Source: Leptodactylus fallax | Lineage: Eukaryota; Chordata; Amphibia; Anura; Leptodactylidae | DNA: 64,000 nucleotides | Reading direction: 5' to 3' | Assembly: GCA_947044405.1 (NCBI GenBank) | Contig: CAMRHE010000133.1 | Coordinates: 3,861,001-3,925,000 of the forward strand | In this document: piece after piece, positions 33,590-45,300 of the stretch | Layout of the letters: every line of letters starts with the position of its first letter | Numbering within the stretch: the first letter of the stretch is position 1 | Translations under genes and position numbers: made by a program | The notes under the pieces: model-generated | What the model was told of the DNA's origin: nothing | Databases searched by the model: none | What the model saw: the letters and a program-made list of their open reading frames with translations, nothing else

Positions 33590-35329
33590 TGTTTTTATTA
33601 TTATTCGTAGTAGCAATAACAGTAGTAGTAGGATATTTACTTATTTCTTCTAAATAGCAGTAATAACAATAGTAGTAGTAGTAGTAACAGTAGTAGTAGT
33701 AACAGTAGTAGTAGTAGTAGCAACAATAGTAGTAGTAGTAACAATAGTAGTAGTAGTAATAACAATAGTAGTAGTAGTAACAGTAGTAGTAGTAACAGTA
33801 GTAGTAGTAACAGTAGTAGTAGTAACAGTAGTAGTAGTAGTAGCAACAATAGTAGTAGTAGTAACAATAGTAGTAGTAGTAATAACAATAGTAGTAGTAG
33901 TAACAGTAGTAGTAGTAGTAACAATAGTAGTAGTAGTAGTAGTAGTAGTAACAATAGTAGTAGTAGTAGTAGTAGTAACAGTAGTAGTAGTAACAGTAGT
34001 AGTAGTAGTAGCAACAATAGTAGTAGTAGTAACAATAGTAGTAGTAGTAATAACAATAGTAGTAGTAGTAACAGTAGTAGTAGTAGTAACAATAGTAGTA
34101 GTAGTAGTAGTAGTAACAGTAGTAGTAGGATATTTGCTTATTTCTTCTAACTAGTAGTAGTAACAATAGTAGTAGTATATTTACTTTCTTCTTCTTAGTA
34201 TTAGTAACAATAGTAGTAGTAGTAGTAGTAGTAGGATATTTACTTATTTATTCTAAGTAGTAGTAGTAACAATAGTAGTAGTAGGATATTTACTTTCTTC
34301 TTCTTAGTATTAGTAACAGTAGTATTAGTAACAGTAGTAGTAGTAGTAACAGTAGTAGTAGCATATTTACTTATTTCTTCTAAGTAGTAGTAGTAACAAT
34401 AGTAGTAGTAGTAACAGTAGTAGTAGCAGTAGTAGTAGTAGTAACAGTAGTAGTAACAGTAGTAGTAGTAGTAGTAACAGTAGTAGTAGCATATTTACTT
34501 ATTTCTTCTAAGTAGTAGTAGTAACAATAGTAGTAGTATATTTACTTTCTTCTTAGTAGTAGTAACAATAGTAATATTAGTAACAGTAGTAGGATATTTA
34601 CTTTCTTCTTCTTAGTAGTAGAAACAGTAGTAGTAGTAGTATATTTACTTTCTTCTTCTTAATAGTAATATTAACAGTAGTAGTAGTTTCTTCTTCTTCT
34701 TATTATTATTATTATTATTAGTAGTAGTAGGATATTTACTTCTATTTAGTGGTGGTAGTACCAGTAGTAGTAGGCTCTTCTTCTTCTTAGTAGTATTTGT
34801 AGTAGTAGCAACAGTAGTAGAAGGATATTTAGGTTCTTCTTATTATTAGTAGTAGTAACAGTAGTAGTAGTAGGATAATTACATTCTTCTTAGTAGCAGT
34901 AACAGTAGTAGAAGCAGTAACAATAGTAGTAGTAGTATATTTACTTTCTTATTATTATTTTCTTAGTAGTAACAGCAGTAGTAGTAGTATATTTACTTTC
35001 TTCTTAGTAGTAGCAGTAACAGTAGTAGTAGTTTCTTTCTTCTTCTTACTAGTAGTAACAGTAGTAGTAGTAGTAGTATATTTACTTTCTTCTTCTTAGT
35101 AGTAATATCAACAGTAGTAGTAGTTTCTTTCTTCTTCTTACTAGTAGTAACAGTAGTAGTAGTAGTAGTAGTATATTTACTTTCTTCTTCTTAGTAGTAA
35201 TATCAACAGTAGTAGTAGTTTCTTTCTTCTTATTATTATTAGTAGTAGTAGTAACAGCAGTAGTAGAATATTTACTTCTATTTAGTGGTGGTAGAAACAG
35301 TGATAGTAGACCCTTTCTTCTTCTTCTTG

Positions 35330-35362
<33 letters not shown>

Positions 35363-35878
35363 ACAGTAATAGTAGTAGGATATTTACGTTCTTCTTCTTC
35401 TTAGTAGTAGCAGTAACAGTAGTAGTAGTTTCTTTCTTCTTACTAGTAGTAGTAACAGTAGTAGTAGTATATTTACTTTCTTCTTCTTAGTAGTAGTAAC
35501 AGCAGTAGTAGTATATTTACTTTCTTGTTCTTAGTAGTAGCAGTAACAGTAGTAGTAGTTTAGTAGTTTCTTCTTCTTCTTCTTCTTACTAGTAGTAACA
35601 GTAGTAGTAGTATATTTACTTTCTTCTTCTTAGTAGTAATATCAACAGTAGTAATAGTTTCTTTCTTCTTCTTAATAGTAGTAGTAACAGCAGTAGTAGA
35701 ATATTTACTTCTATTTAGTGGTAGTAGAAACAGTGGTAGTAGACTCTTTCTTCTTCTTGGTAATAGAAGTAGTAGTAACAGTAATAGTAGTAGGATATTT
35801 ACGTTCTTCTTAGTAGTAGTAGTAACAGTAGTAGTAGTAGTAGTAGTAGGATATTTACGTTCTTATTCTTAGTAGTAA

Positions 35879-35918
<40 letters not shown>

Positions 35919-37205
35919 TGTAGGATATTTGCTTTCTTCATAGTGGTGGTAGTAACAGTAGTAGTAGTTTCTTCTTATTAGTAGTATTAGTAACAGTAGT
36001 AGTAGTAGGATATTTACTTCTATTTAGTGGTGGTAGTAACAGTAGTAGTAGGCTCTTCCTTCTTCTTAGTAGTATTTGTAGTAGTAATAACATTAGTAGT
36101 AGTAGGATATTTACGTTCTTCTTCTTAGTAGTATTAGTTACAGTAACACTAGTAGGATATTTACGTTCTTCTTCTTAGTAGTATTAGTAACATTAGTAGC
36201 AGTAGGATATTTATGTTCTTCTTAGTAGTAGTAGTAGTAGTAGTAGTAGGATATTTGCTTTCTTCATAGTGATGGTAGTAACAGTAGTAGTAGTTTATTT
36301 GCTTCTTCTTAGTAGTATTTGTAGTAGTAGGAGGATTTTTATTCTTTTTCTTTTTAGCAGTAGTAGTAACAGTAGTAGCAGTAGGATATTTACTTTCTTC
36401 TTCTTAGTGATGGTAGTAACAGTAGTATTAGGTTCTTTCTTCTTCTTTGTAGTATTTGTAGCAGTAGTAACAGTAGTAGTAGTAGGATATTTACGTTTTT
36501 CTTCTTAGAATTAGTAGTAGGATATTTACTTTCTTCTTAGTGGTGGTAGTAACAGTAGTACTAGGTTCTTTATTCTTGTTATTATTAATAGTATTTGTAG
36601 TAGTAGTAGTAATAACAATAGTAGTAATAGTAACAGTAGTCGTAGGATATTTATGTTCTTCTTCTTAGTAGTAGTAGTAACAGTAGTAAAAGTAGTAGTA
36701 GTAGGATATTTACGTTCTTCTTCTTAGTAGTAGTAGTAACAGTAGTAGTAGTAGTAGTACTAGTAGTAGTAGTAGTAGTATATTTACATTTTTCTTCTTA
36801 GCAGTAGTAGTAGGATATTTACGTTTTTCTTCTTAGTGGTGGTAGTAACAGTAGTACTAGGTTCTTTCTTCTTCTTCTTATTATTATTAGTATTTGTAGT
36901 AGTAATAACAATAGTAGTAGGATATTTATGTTCTTTTTAGTAGTAGTAGTAATAACAGTAGTAGTAGGATATTTATGTTCTTCATCTTAGTAGTAGTAGT
37001 AACAGTAGTAACAGTAGTAGTAGGATATTTACGTTTTTCTTAGTAGTAGTAGTAACGGTAGTAACAGTAGTAGTAGGATATTTTCTTTCTTCTTTGTAGT
37101 AGTAGTAACAGAAGTAATAGTTATTTCCTTTTCTTCTTTTCAGTATTAGTAGAGGTAGTAGTAGTTACAGTAATAGTATTAGGATATTTACTTTCTTTTA
37201 GTAGT
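33590..37205. repeat. 3.6-kb TAG-triplet array and derived minisatellite
   Basis: From 33655 to 34130 it is TAG triplets with AAC and AAT interruptions in a higher-order pattern: the word GCAACAATAG recurs at 33720, 33843 and 34011. From 34130 to 37205 the array becomes a minisatellite of about 45-90 bp units made of GGATATTTACTTTC, TTCTTCTTAG and GTAGTAGTAACAGTAGTAG. Dozens of units vary in triplet number. The minus-strand polyleucine and polytyrosine/cysteine frames at 33582-34166 are repeat artefacts. Confidence 0.97.
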
Positions 37206-37460
37206 AGTGGTAGCATATTTTGTTTCTTCTTTTTATATTTTATTTCTTCTTTTTCTTCTTCTTCCCCTCCTCCTTTTTTTCTTCTTCTTCTACTCCCTCT
37301 CTTTCTCGTTCTCCCTCTTCTCCTTCTCTTTCCTTCTCACTCTTCTCCTTCTTCCCCTTTTCATTTTTCCTCTTCTACTTCTTGTTCTTCTTCTCCTCCT
37401 CCGCCTACTTCTTCTTTTCTGTCTCCTTCTTCATCCTCTTCTCTGTCTCCTTCTTCTAAT
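37206..37460. repeat. Polypyrimidine tract, (TTC/TCC)-rich
   Basis: About 240 bp almost entirely C and T on the plus strand, with very few purines. It continues the TTC component of the preceding array. The Phe/Ser/Leu-rich plus-strand frames are composition artefacts. Confidence 0.95.
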
Positions 37461-37639
37461 TTTTATTATGTAAATATTAAGTTATTACTTCATTTCCACT
37501 TAAAGATGTGCAGTGCCACAGGAGTATTTCCCTTCAATGGAGACCACGGATGGACAGGTAGGGTCATATGTCACAGCAGCCATAGCAAGATGTAAAATTG
37601 ATTGCCCCTCTGTCCTATAAAAAAAAAAAAAAACTCTCA
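37461..37639. other. Short unassigned spacer
   Basis: No feature recognised apart from a poly-A run at 37618-37633. Confidence 0.4.
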
Positions 37640-37868
37640 GAGGCTAATTTTGGGTAGTGTACCTCTTTTTGAGAGATTGTTGACTGCTAGACATGCCTCT
37701 ACAATGAATTTGAAGGCATTTTGCTCACTTGACGGACTTAAGTGTGGGTGTATCATTGGACTGAAAGAAACAGAACAGTTGTTATGACCTATCTGACTCT
37801 GGTGGTATTGGGAAGGAATGGGCACATGAGGACAAACACACAGGCTCCAGATGGCCCAGACAAACTAC
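37640..37868 (+). pseudogene. Tc1-like transposase helix-turn-helix fragment
   Basis: Plus-strand frames read TARHASTMNLKAFCSLDGL and then GCIIGLKET. The last resembles the start of Tc1-like transposases in which RGRIIGLKEAG opens the first helix-turn-helix. Later words (GGCACATGAGGACAAACACA, GGCTCCAGATGGC) fit the linker to the second helix but in a shifted frame. No terminal repeats were found beside it. It lies head to tail with the minus-strand relic that follows and belongs to another family. Confidence 0.5.
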
Positions 37869-37869
37869 C

Positions 37870-38250
37870 AGTAAAGTTTGATGTGACCTTTGCCCTTTGC
37901 CCTCCATCAGTTCTTCTCGGTACTTGCAGACAGTTTTTGGCAGAACTCGGCAGGGAGGTTGTTCCCGCCGCCATCTTGGAGAACTAAGCACAGATCTTCT
38001 GTGGATGTAGACTTGCTCCAATCCGTCTGTCTCTTCATGTCATCCCAGACAGACTGGAGGATGATGAGATCAGGGCTATATCTGTGGGGGCCATATTATC
38101 ACTTCCAGGACTCCTCCAAAGGTCACCCCAAATTGTGATGGGATTTCTCTTTTCTTCATTCATTTCATTGTGTTAATCGACAAAAATAATAAACTATTAA
38201 CCCTTCTACTTTTGAAATAATTTCTTCCATACCTACCTAAAACTTAGAGT
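37870..38250 (-). pseudogene. Tc1-like element relic, copy 1 (C-terminal fragment and one end)
   Basis: Minus-strand translation gives PDLIILQSVWDDMKRQ, then TSTEDLCLVLQDGGGNNLP and FCQKLSASTEKN, the C-terminal part of a Tc1-like transposase. The position of the catalytic glutamate (family PDLNIIESVW) is glutamine. From 38120 to about 38245 the sequence, read on the minus strand, is the inverted repeat of the same element (AGTTTTAGGTAGGTATGGAA, GGTTAATAGTTTATT, AATTTGGGGTGACC). Most of the gene is deleted. A related copy is at 59161-59480. Confidence 0.8.
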
Positions 38251-38969
38251 CTTTTGATCACCCACCTATATACATGACAGCCCACATGTAGGCTTGGAGT
38301 TAGAAATCTCATCCTCTTATGTTTTTAATTATTTTTAAGGGATATTAGATACAAAAAAAGTATTTTGTAAATTCGGCCCTAAGGTTCCGCACTTTTTTAT
38401 ATGGTCGCTATTTAGTCAATACTAGATCAAAGGAAGCAGATTAGGAATTGCTCACAGCCCTTGGATTCTTCTGCTTCTATATCTGATAATATTGCTATTT
38501 ACCAGTGAATTTGGGACCTCATGATTAAGCGACATGTTGGCGATCTATTCCATAAATTTGCTGATCATATCACACTAAAGCAGATTTCAGAAGATGAGAT
38601 TAATGGTTTAATCTCTCAAAGGTCATTTACTTCTAAGCACTATTTTCAGAAAATCCTCTGAATTTGTTTACCTGTGACAGATATTAAAGCTTAAATGACA
38701 GAAAATATAGCGCATATAGTTCCAAAAAAATGCTGTATTGATCCGATTGTGGAACATTCACCCAAAAATGTCATTAACTTAAGTGCTGTTGAAATGCTAA
38801 AAAAATAATTAAAAAGCTTGTAAAATGGATAGTCAATTTTCATCCATGGTATATAACCAAATGTCAAAATTGTGCTTTAAAATAAAAGAACATCTAAAAC
38901 AGTCATTAAAAATGGGAAGAACATAAAATATTGTTACTGAGTAGCAAACTCTATAATGAACTGGAATCT
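38251..38969. other. Unassigned DNA, no gene seen
   Basis: AT-rich sequence with no recognised feature. Confidence 0.4.
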
Positions 38970-39059
38970 ATTAAATGGGTTGTCCATTTTGGCCTAACCC
39001 ATTTAAAAAGGGGTTTTCTAAATGTTCAAGTTGATTTCTTACCCTAAAGATATGCCTTC
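38970..39059. mobile_element. Short palindromic MITE remnant
   Basis: TTAAATGGGTTGTCC and GGCCTAACCCATTTAA form a 36-bp palindrome between two TTAA sites (about 38971-39006), followed by AAAAGGGGTTTTCT. Likely two MITE ends brought together by internal deletion. Confidence 0.5.
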
Positions 39060-39086
39060 AATGTAAATTTAAATGTTACCTAGTAA

Positions 39087-40360
39087 TGTCATAACACAGA
39101 GATGATGCACACAATGATGTCACAGTACAGAGATAATACACACAATGATGTCACAGTACAGGGATAATATACACAGTGATGTCACAGTACAGGGATAATA
39201 CACACAGTGATGTCACAGTACAGAGATAATACACACGTGATGTCACAGTACAGGGATAATACACACAGTGATGTCACAGTACAGAGATAATACACACAAT
39301 GATGTCACAGTACAGGGATAATACACACAGTGATGTCACAGTACAGGGATAATACACACAGTGATGTCACAGTACAGAGATAATACACACAATGATGTCA
39401 CAGTACAGGGATAATATACACAGTGATGTCACAGTACAGGGATAATACACACAGTGATGTCACAGTACAGAGATAATACACACGTGATGTCACAGTACAG
39501 GGATAATACACACAGTGATGTCACAGTACAGAGATAATACACACAATGATGTCACAGTACAGGGATAATACACACAGTGATGTCACAGTACAGGGATAAT
39601 ACACACAGTGATGTCACAGTACAGAGATAATACACACAATGATGTCACAGTACAGGGATAATAAACACAGTGATGTCACAGTACAGGGATAATACACACA
39701 AGATGTCACAGTACAGAGATAATAAACACAGTGATGTCACAGTACAGGGATAATACACACAGTTATGTCACAGTACAGGGATAATAAACACAGTAATGTC
39801 ACAGTACAGGGATAATACACACAGTGATGTCACAGTACAGGGATAATACACACAATGATGTCACAGTACAGAGATAATACGCACAGTGATGTCACAGTAC
39901 AGGGATAATACACACAGTGATGTCACAGTACAGGGATAATACACACAGTGATGTCACAGTACAGAGATAATACACACAATGATGTCACAGTACAGGGATA
40001 ATACGCACAGTGATGTCACAGTACAGGGATAATACGCACAGTGATGTCACAGTACAGGGATAATACACACAGTGATGTCACAGTACAGGGATAATAAGCA
40101 CAGTGATGTCACAGTACAGGGATAATACACACAGTGATGTCACAGTACAGGGATAATACACATAGTGATGTCACAGTACAAAGATAATACACACAGTGAT
40201 GTGACAGTACCGAGATAATACAAACTGTGATGTCACAGTACAGAGATAATAAACACAGTGATGTCACAGTACAGAGATAATACACACTGTGATGTCACAG
40301 TACAGAAATAATAAACACAGTGATGTCACAGTACAGGGATAATGTGATGTCACAACACAT
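39087..40360. repeat. 31-bp minisatellite, about 40 copies
   Basis: The unit contains GTGATGTCACAGTACAGGGA and TAATACACACA. About 40 copies are present with sporadic one- or two-base changes; 29-bp variants reading ACACACGTGATG occur at 39232 and 39479, exactly 247 bp apart, marking an eight-unit higher-order repeat present twice. Each unit carries TGATGTCA, one base from the CRE palindrome TGACGTCA. Confidence 0.97.
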
Positions 40361-41849
40361 TGATAATTCACTGAGGTAGAGTGACCATGGATCCTCCTCA
40401 GGAATTAGGGTCCGTGTGTGACTTCTACTTCTACAGCCCTATACAGTAATTCCCCCTCCCCCTCTTTTTATAACAATTGTATCATCAACTATAATGAAGT
40501 ATTACTATACATTACAAATCTTCCCCTACAGTCTATTTTCTATTGTGTGCGCCTTTCTTACATTGTTAATTTGACCTGTCTGGCGCCGACAGTCTCCAGC
40601 TGTTATATTTTTATATGGTATCTTTCACAGTAAGGAATATACATTATGTCCACTGCAGGATAAGCACAGTTTGTGGTTGACTTCCAAATCTGTTCTGTAG
40701 CGAAATTACAGATAGTATTAAAAATACGGAGACTACAACATGCAAGATGCTCATTACAGCTACTTCTTGAACGTTACTACTGTATATTGTGGCTTTATTT
40801 ACCATTTTCCATAGACCCAAAATGGTCAGCTATTTATATCAAGAATATTTATTAGGGTGATGGGGGAAGAGTCTGACTACTGTGTGTAGCTTTCACTAGG
40901 TTGTCTAGACTTGATACAATTGCAGCAAACCCTGAGTTTTCAGTCTTTGGATGTAAGTAAGAATTGTCCCATTTACTGAGAGCAAACAGAGATCTTGAAA
41001 ATAGTGAAGACATTAACCATCAAGTGTATTACAATGTTGCAGGACCTTTTATTATGTCTTTGCCCTTCATCTCCTTCTTATCCATGGGAGAAATCATGGA
41101 GACGATGATGAAAGGATCAAACGTAGGGGAGCAGAGAAAATATGTTTTGGGTCCAATTCATTCAAATTGGCTATTTGGTCTGAATAAATCTGGTCCAACT
41201 CGAAAGTACCCCGATTGCCTCAATAGTCATGTATGATACTCCGATGTCTCCTGGAACTGTATCCAACCTCTTTCAAGAAACCATCTGGGTCCCCAGCTCG
41301 GGTCATGTGATCCTTCTTCTCTTTCCTCTACTGATCTGTAAAGTGGCAGCCAACTTTTTGAGCAATTTGTACGAGAAGAATCCAAAAAGTTTCAAGTTCA
41401 ACAAAATCTAAAGCTTTTGGGAAATGGGTAATACATTTGATTCATAATAAATTAATTCACATATCTCTAATTTTAGGAAGATCGGGTTTTAGGTCAGATT
41501 TGAGGGTATTTTGTTGAGTCAAGTTCAAGGAAAGAGCCAATTTGGGAAATGTTTTTGGGGTCCTACATAGACACAGGTAGGTCCTGTATAGATGGGAGGC
41601 TGGCCCCTCAGAATTATGACCCTGGTGTGCCCAAGGTACCCCAATCCAACACTGGAAGGGAGGTAAAATTGGGGACAGAGGTAAATGTGGGTGCTGTCAG
41701 TGTTAAAGTAAGAGACCAAAGATGTAGATGCTGTAGAGTAGAGCAGGGATCCTCGGACAGGGCTTTGACAGACACCCAGAAATGTGATTACGTTTTTTTT
41801 TTAATATCAACATGTCTTTTTGTAGAACCATGAAAGTCAATTGGTATAT
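40361..41849. other. Unassigned DNA, no gene seen
   Basis: Open frames at 40418-40633, 40964-41236 and 41549-41833 (+) show no domain. No repeat ends were found. Confidence 0.4.
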
Positions 41850-42190
41850 ACATATGTCTGTTTTTTGATGTCCGTCAAAAAATAGGACATGTGCTATGTG
41901 TCCGTTTTTCTAGTCTGATGGAACCAATACAAGTCTATGGGTCCATTTTTAACGTCTGTTTTTTCAACTGTTTCAATTTCACAGCTATTAAAATGGACAA
42001 GTGGATTGGGTCAAAAAAAAAAACAAAACATTGAAGGTCATCTGTTTGTTTTTTAATGGACAGTTAAAAATGGATGACAAACGGAATTAAAAATGGACAA
42101 ATGCCCAAAAATGAATGAAAAATATGTTAAAAAATAGACCTTTCATCCATTTATAATGTCTATTTTTTTCCATGTGTGTGTATAAGGCCT
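41850..42190. mobile_element. Probable palindromic MITE, AATGGAC-rich
   Basis: TCCATTTTTAACGTCTG on the left and ATGGACAGTTAAAAATGGA on the right are loosely inverted. The right edge CATGTGTGTGTATAAGGCC resembles the GGCCTTATTCACA end at 24681. Boundaries are uncertain. Confidence 0.4.
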
Positions 42191-43193
42191 GAAAGATAGT
42201 ACGAGAAGAGCAGGTGATGGCGGAGTAGGAGATGAAGTAATGAATCTGAATGGCCTTATTATAATGGCGCCCCAACGGTCTCGGCCCCATGTATAATTTT
42301 ACCATTTTTTGGGTCATCGGTTCTATTTATTGGCTATGAAATATCACAAATGTTTTTATTCCATAATTTTCAAAATATCAATAGAGAGCGCGTGTCGTGC
42401 AGAACCTTATTATTGATCATAAACCGGATGATGCTGCCTAGAAAATGATTACGCTACAATTTTTATATATAATTATTTCCTACAGGAAAACATTACACAT
42501 CAAACATCCACTTGGTTCAAACGGTACAAAAATAATTTTTGATGTCTTTTTTTTTTTAACTTAAAATTACAAAAACACATGTGCGAGATGAAGCCTGTAC
42601 ATCAGAATACCTGATGTAAAAATGAAGCCTAATTCTAGTAATTGGGGCCGTCTTTCCTCAATGAGAGGCTTATTGAAGCCTTACGTCAGCACGGCAAAGT
42701 CAACAATTTGGTTAATGAGATCCATAGAGAATAGGGAGGATGTCGAAAGCGCTACTCGCAAGCCATTTATCTCCGCCACTATGTAAGGCAACCAACTCCA
42801 TACCAATCTTCACTCCATTTAGAAGTAAACAAGACACGAAAAAGACAAAATTTCAAAGAGAATTTCAGAATGTATTACTAGGATCTGGTAACTATTACTG
42901 TACATGAAAAAAGGGGAAACTATGGGTGAATTTTCCATTATGAGGTTGTATTGGCTGCATATCAGGTAGATCTGTATTGATGAAAACAGGAAGGGAAGCG
43001 GCACACATGGTCTATATCAAAAGAGAATAAATCTACAATGTGCGCTGCTTCCCTTTTGTGAACAGTTTGAGGATTTTTACTCCAGGTCCAATCTCTCTGC
43101 GACCTTTCAAAGTTCTGTTCGTGTTTGGGTTCGCCGTAGGGTCCAAAAGAATTTGTTACGAAGTGGAAGTGCGAATTGCTTTATAAGGCTGAA
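42191..43193. other. Unassigned DNA, no gene seen
   Basis: No recognised repeat ends or coding frame. Confidence 0.4.
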
Positions 43194-43408
43194 GCCCTAC
43201 GTTGCAGAAAAGCTGCTTTTTTTGTTGCAGATTTTGCTGCAGTTTTTTGAGCCAAAGTCAAGAGTGGATTTAGCAGCAGGTAGAAGTATAAGAAGCTTCC
43301 TATATATTTCCCATTCCTTTTGTAGACATTCTTGGCTTTGGCTCAAAAAACCGCAGCAAAATCTGCAACAAAAAAAGCAGCTTTTCTGCAACGTGGGGCC
43401 TTAGCCTA
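43194..43408. mobile_element. Palindromic MITE, ~80-bp arms, copy 1
   Basis: AAGGCTGAAGCCCTACGTTG at the left pairs with CAACGTGGGGCCTTAGCC at the right. The arms (TTGCAGAAAAGCTGC, TTTTTTTGTTGCAGATTTTG, TTTTTTGAGCCAAAG) are complementary over about 80 bp with about seven mismatches and enclose a loop of about 55 bp. TATAAG lies on both sides and may be a target duplication. Single-frame open reading on each strand is a result of the palindrome. Confidence 0.85.
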
Positions 43409-44397
43409 TAAGTTGTGTATGACACTTTAAGGGCTCCTAGGACTCTGTCTAACCCCTTCAGCTCCCTAATGCAAACACAGCTTTACTAAGGTCAAAGTGG
43501 CAGCAACCGATATGGCTATGGGTAAGTGGATGGTAGGCGGTGGTAACAAAAACAGCTTGTTTAATAACATACTGCACTTTTTTAAGGAATGGACAAGTCT
43601 TATGTAACACAAACTCAATTATAACACAGAGGAACACCAACTGTATTAGTGTCAGTGTAGCTAGTGTATAACTTCACTATTCCTGGGAGATTTTGTAACT
43701 TGTATGTTGCTTATGAAAAAACAGGACAATTATTTTATGAACTGGGGGGTAAAATAGATTGTAGCGCCATCTAACAGGTGTCCATTCTCTGCCTGCAACA
43801 CTGCTCTGCCATGCCAATAACACTGTGCTTCAGTACGTACCTGTAGGGTACTGTCACTTTAATAAGCTGTAATCCTTGCAGTCTGGTTCCACCCTCGTCT
43901 GCACCTGTGGACTATTTAAGGCAGCTTATTCCACAGAGAAATGCTTGATCAACATGGTGCTTAGCTTGCTAAACCCTGAGAGGGTGTTTTGCTCTACTAC
44001 TGGTTATCAGCCAATAGTCAGTGGTTGGAGGATATCTTACAGTGCTGATGTCATATACAGTATATAGGATATTGTGGGTAGGAAGAGGAGACATGTTAGT
44101 GAGAGTGAAGCTAAGGGATGGATGTGTTATTCATCACTGCACGATCCAAAGCAATTATTCCATTTTTTACTGAAAAACAACTGCAAAACTTTCAATAGAG
44201 CTAAAGAGAATCAAAGGAGTAGGAGAGTAAGAACAAAGTGTAGTCAGGTTTAATCAATAACAGGCAGATTAGTGATAGAAATCATAGAAAGGCGTGGGGA
44301 AGAATATCTGTGCTGTGTGAGCCTGATTGCAGCAGTAATACAGACAGACAAAGGACAGTTAACCCTTTCATTGTCACTAATCTAATTTTGCCTAATG
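43409..44397. other. Unassigned DNA, no gene seen
   Basis: Nothing recognised beyond short AT-rich stretches. Confidence 0.4.
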
Positions 44398-44645
44398 ATA
44401 GGTTCACACCTGCGCTTGGATTTACGTTCTTCTGGTCCACTTGGGGACCTGAAAAATGGAAACCCAATCAGCTTAAAAAGCAGTTACCCGCAAACACATG
44501 GACCCCATAGACTATTATGGGGTTTGCCAGGTTTCCCCTGGAAAATGTAGGGTGAAAAGTCCTGTTTGCAGGACTTTTACCTCCGCATTTTTCAAGCAGA
44601 ATGGGGGACGAAATCCACGAACGGGATGCAAGCGCTGGTGTGATA
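44398..44645. mobile_element. GGTTCACACCTGCG-family MITE, copy 1
   Basis: Left end ATAGGTTCACACCTGCGC, right end CAAGCGCTGGTGTGAT. Interior GGTCCACTTGGGGACC, AAAAAGCAGTTACC, CCCCATAGACTATTATGGGG and CAGGACTTTTACCTCCGC is shared with 63341-63540 and in part with 54185 and 61725. It is followed immediately by a GATA tract. Confidence 0.75.
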
Positions 44646-44646
44646 G

Positions 44647-44648
<2 letters not shown>

Positions 44649-44677
<29 letters not shown>

Positions 44678-44691
44678 GTAGATAGATAGAT
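44649..44691. repeat. (GATA)n microsatellite
   Basis: About ten GATA units with one GGTA variant, directly after the MITE right end. Confidence 0.95.
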
Positions 44692-45080
44692 GTGGGATGA
44701 GAAATCTGGAGTATCTTCAGACTTTCTAGTCTGTATTTATACCACCTTCTAGTTGACTTACTTTGTGCCATAATTTTTCTACACTATTTTGGTATATTTA
44801 AAGCATGTCCCTTTTTATTACAATTCACACCCACATGCCTAGCATGTTGAAAAATTGTGTCTAGTTGTATCCAAAATAGTAAAATCTGGGCCTATGCTTT
44901 AAGCCATTTTAAGCTCATACCAAACTTATTCGACCCAAAATAAATCTTTGGACTGAACCACTCGAACCCCAAAACAAATTTGAGAGGTTCGTCCATCTCT
45001 ACCTGATACCTGTGCCTGATCTTGGCTTGTTTATTACCATATGACCACCTGAGTCACCTGCCATGACCATCTGCTTTCCT
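44692..45080. other. Unassigned DNA with a MITE end remnant
   Basis: AAATTTGAGAGGTTCGTCCATCTCTA at about 44976-45001 is split here as a remnant of the right end of the GAGATGAGCGAA family; the left end is not found. Confidence 0.4.
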
Positions 45081-45085
45081 GATCA

Positions 45086-45300
45086 CACATGGCTGGAGGG
45101 GGACATTATACTGTATGGAAAGATGGATGGGGACATTAAACTGTGGGGATAGCTGGAGGAGGATATTATACTGTGTGTGCACTTGGAGGGGGACATTATG
45201 GTGTAGGGGCAGCTGTAGGGGGACATTAAACTGTGGGGATCATTATATTGTATGGAGCCACTAGGGAAGCATTATACTGTGTGAGGGCAGGTAATTTGTG
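45086..45300. repeat. 30-bp minisatellite, about 6 copies
   Basis: GGACATTATACTGTG-like cores occur at 45101, 45131, 45161, 45191 and 45221, an exact 30-bp period, with GGCTGGAGG linkers. The copies then decay. Related arrays lie at 48960-49135 (opposite strand) and 53935-54165. Confidence 0.85.

Noticed and set aside
33582..34166. Minus-strand polyleucine (151 codons) and polytyrosine/cysteine (194 codons) frames
   Set aside because: They overlap each other in different frames over a TAG triplet array, which lacks stops on that strand by composition alone.
37207..37473. Phe/Leu/Ser-rich frames that look like membrane proteins
   Set aside because: They arise from a polypyrimidine tract; two frames on the same strand are open at once and neither has protein-level features.
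39087..40360. CRISPR-like array with 31-bp period
   Set aside because: The whole 31-bp unit repeats with no variable spacer, so it is an ordinary tandem repeat.
43153..43404. Paired open frames on both strands at the palindromic MITE
   Set aside because: The palindrome makes both strands read alike (FFCCRFCCGFL repeated in the second copy as well), so this is a transposon artefact.
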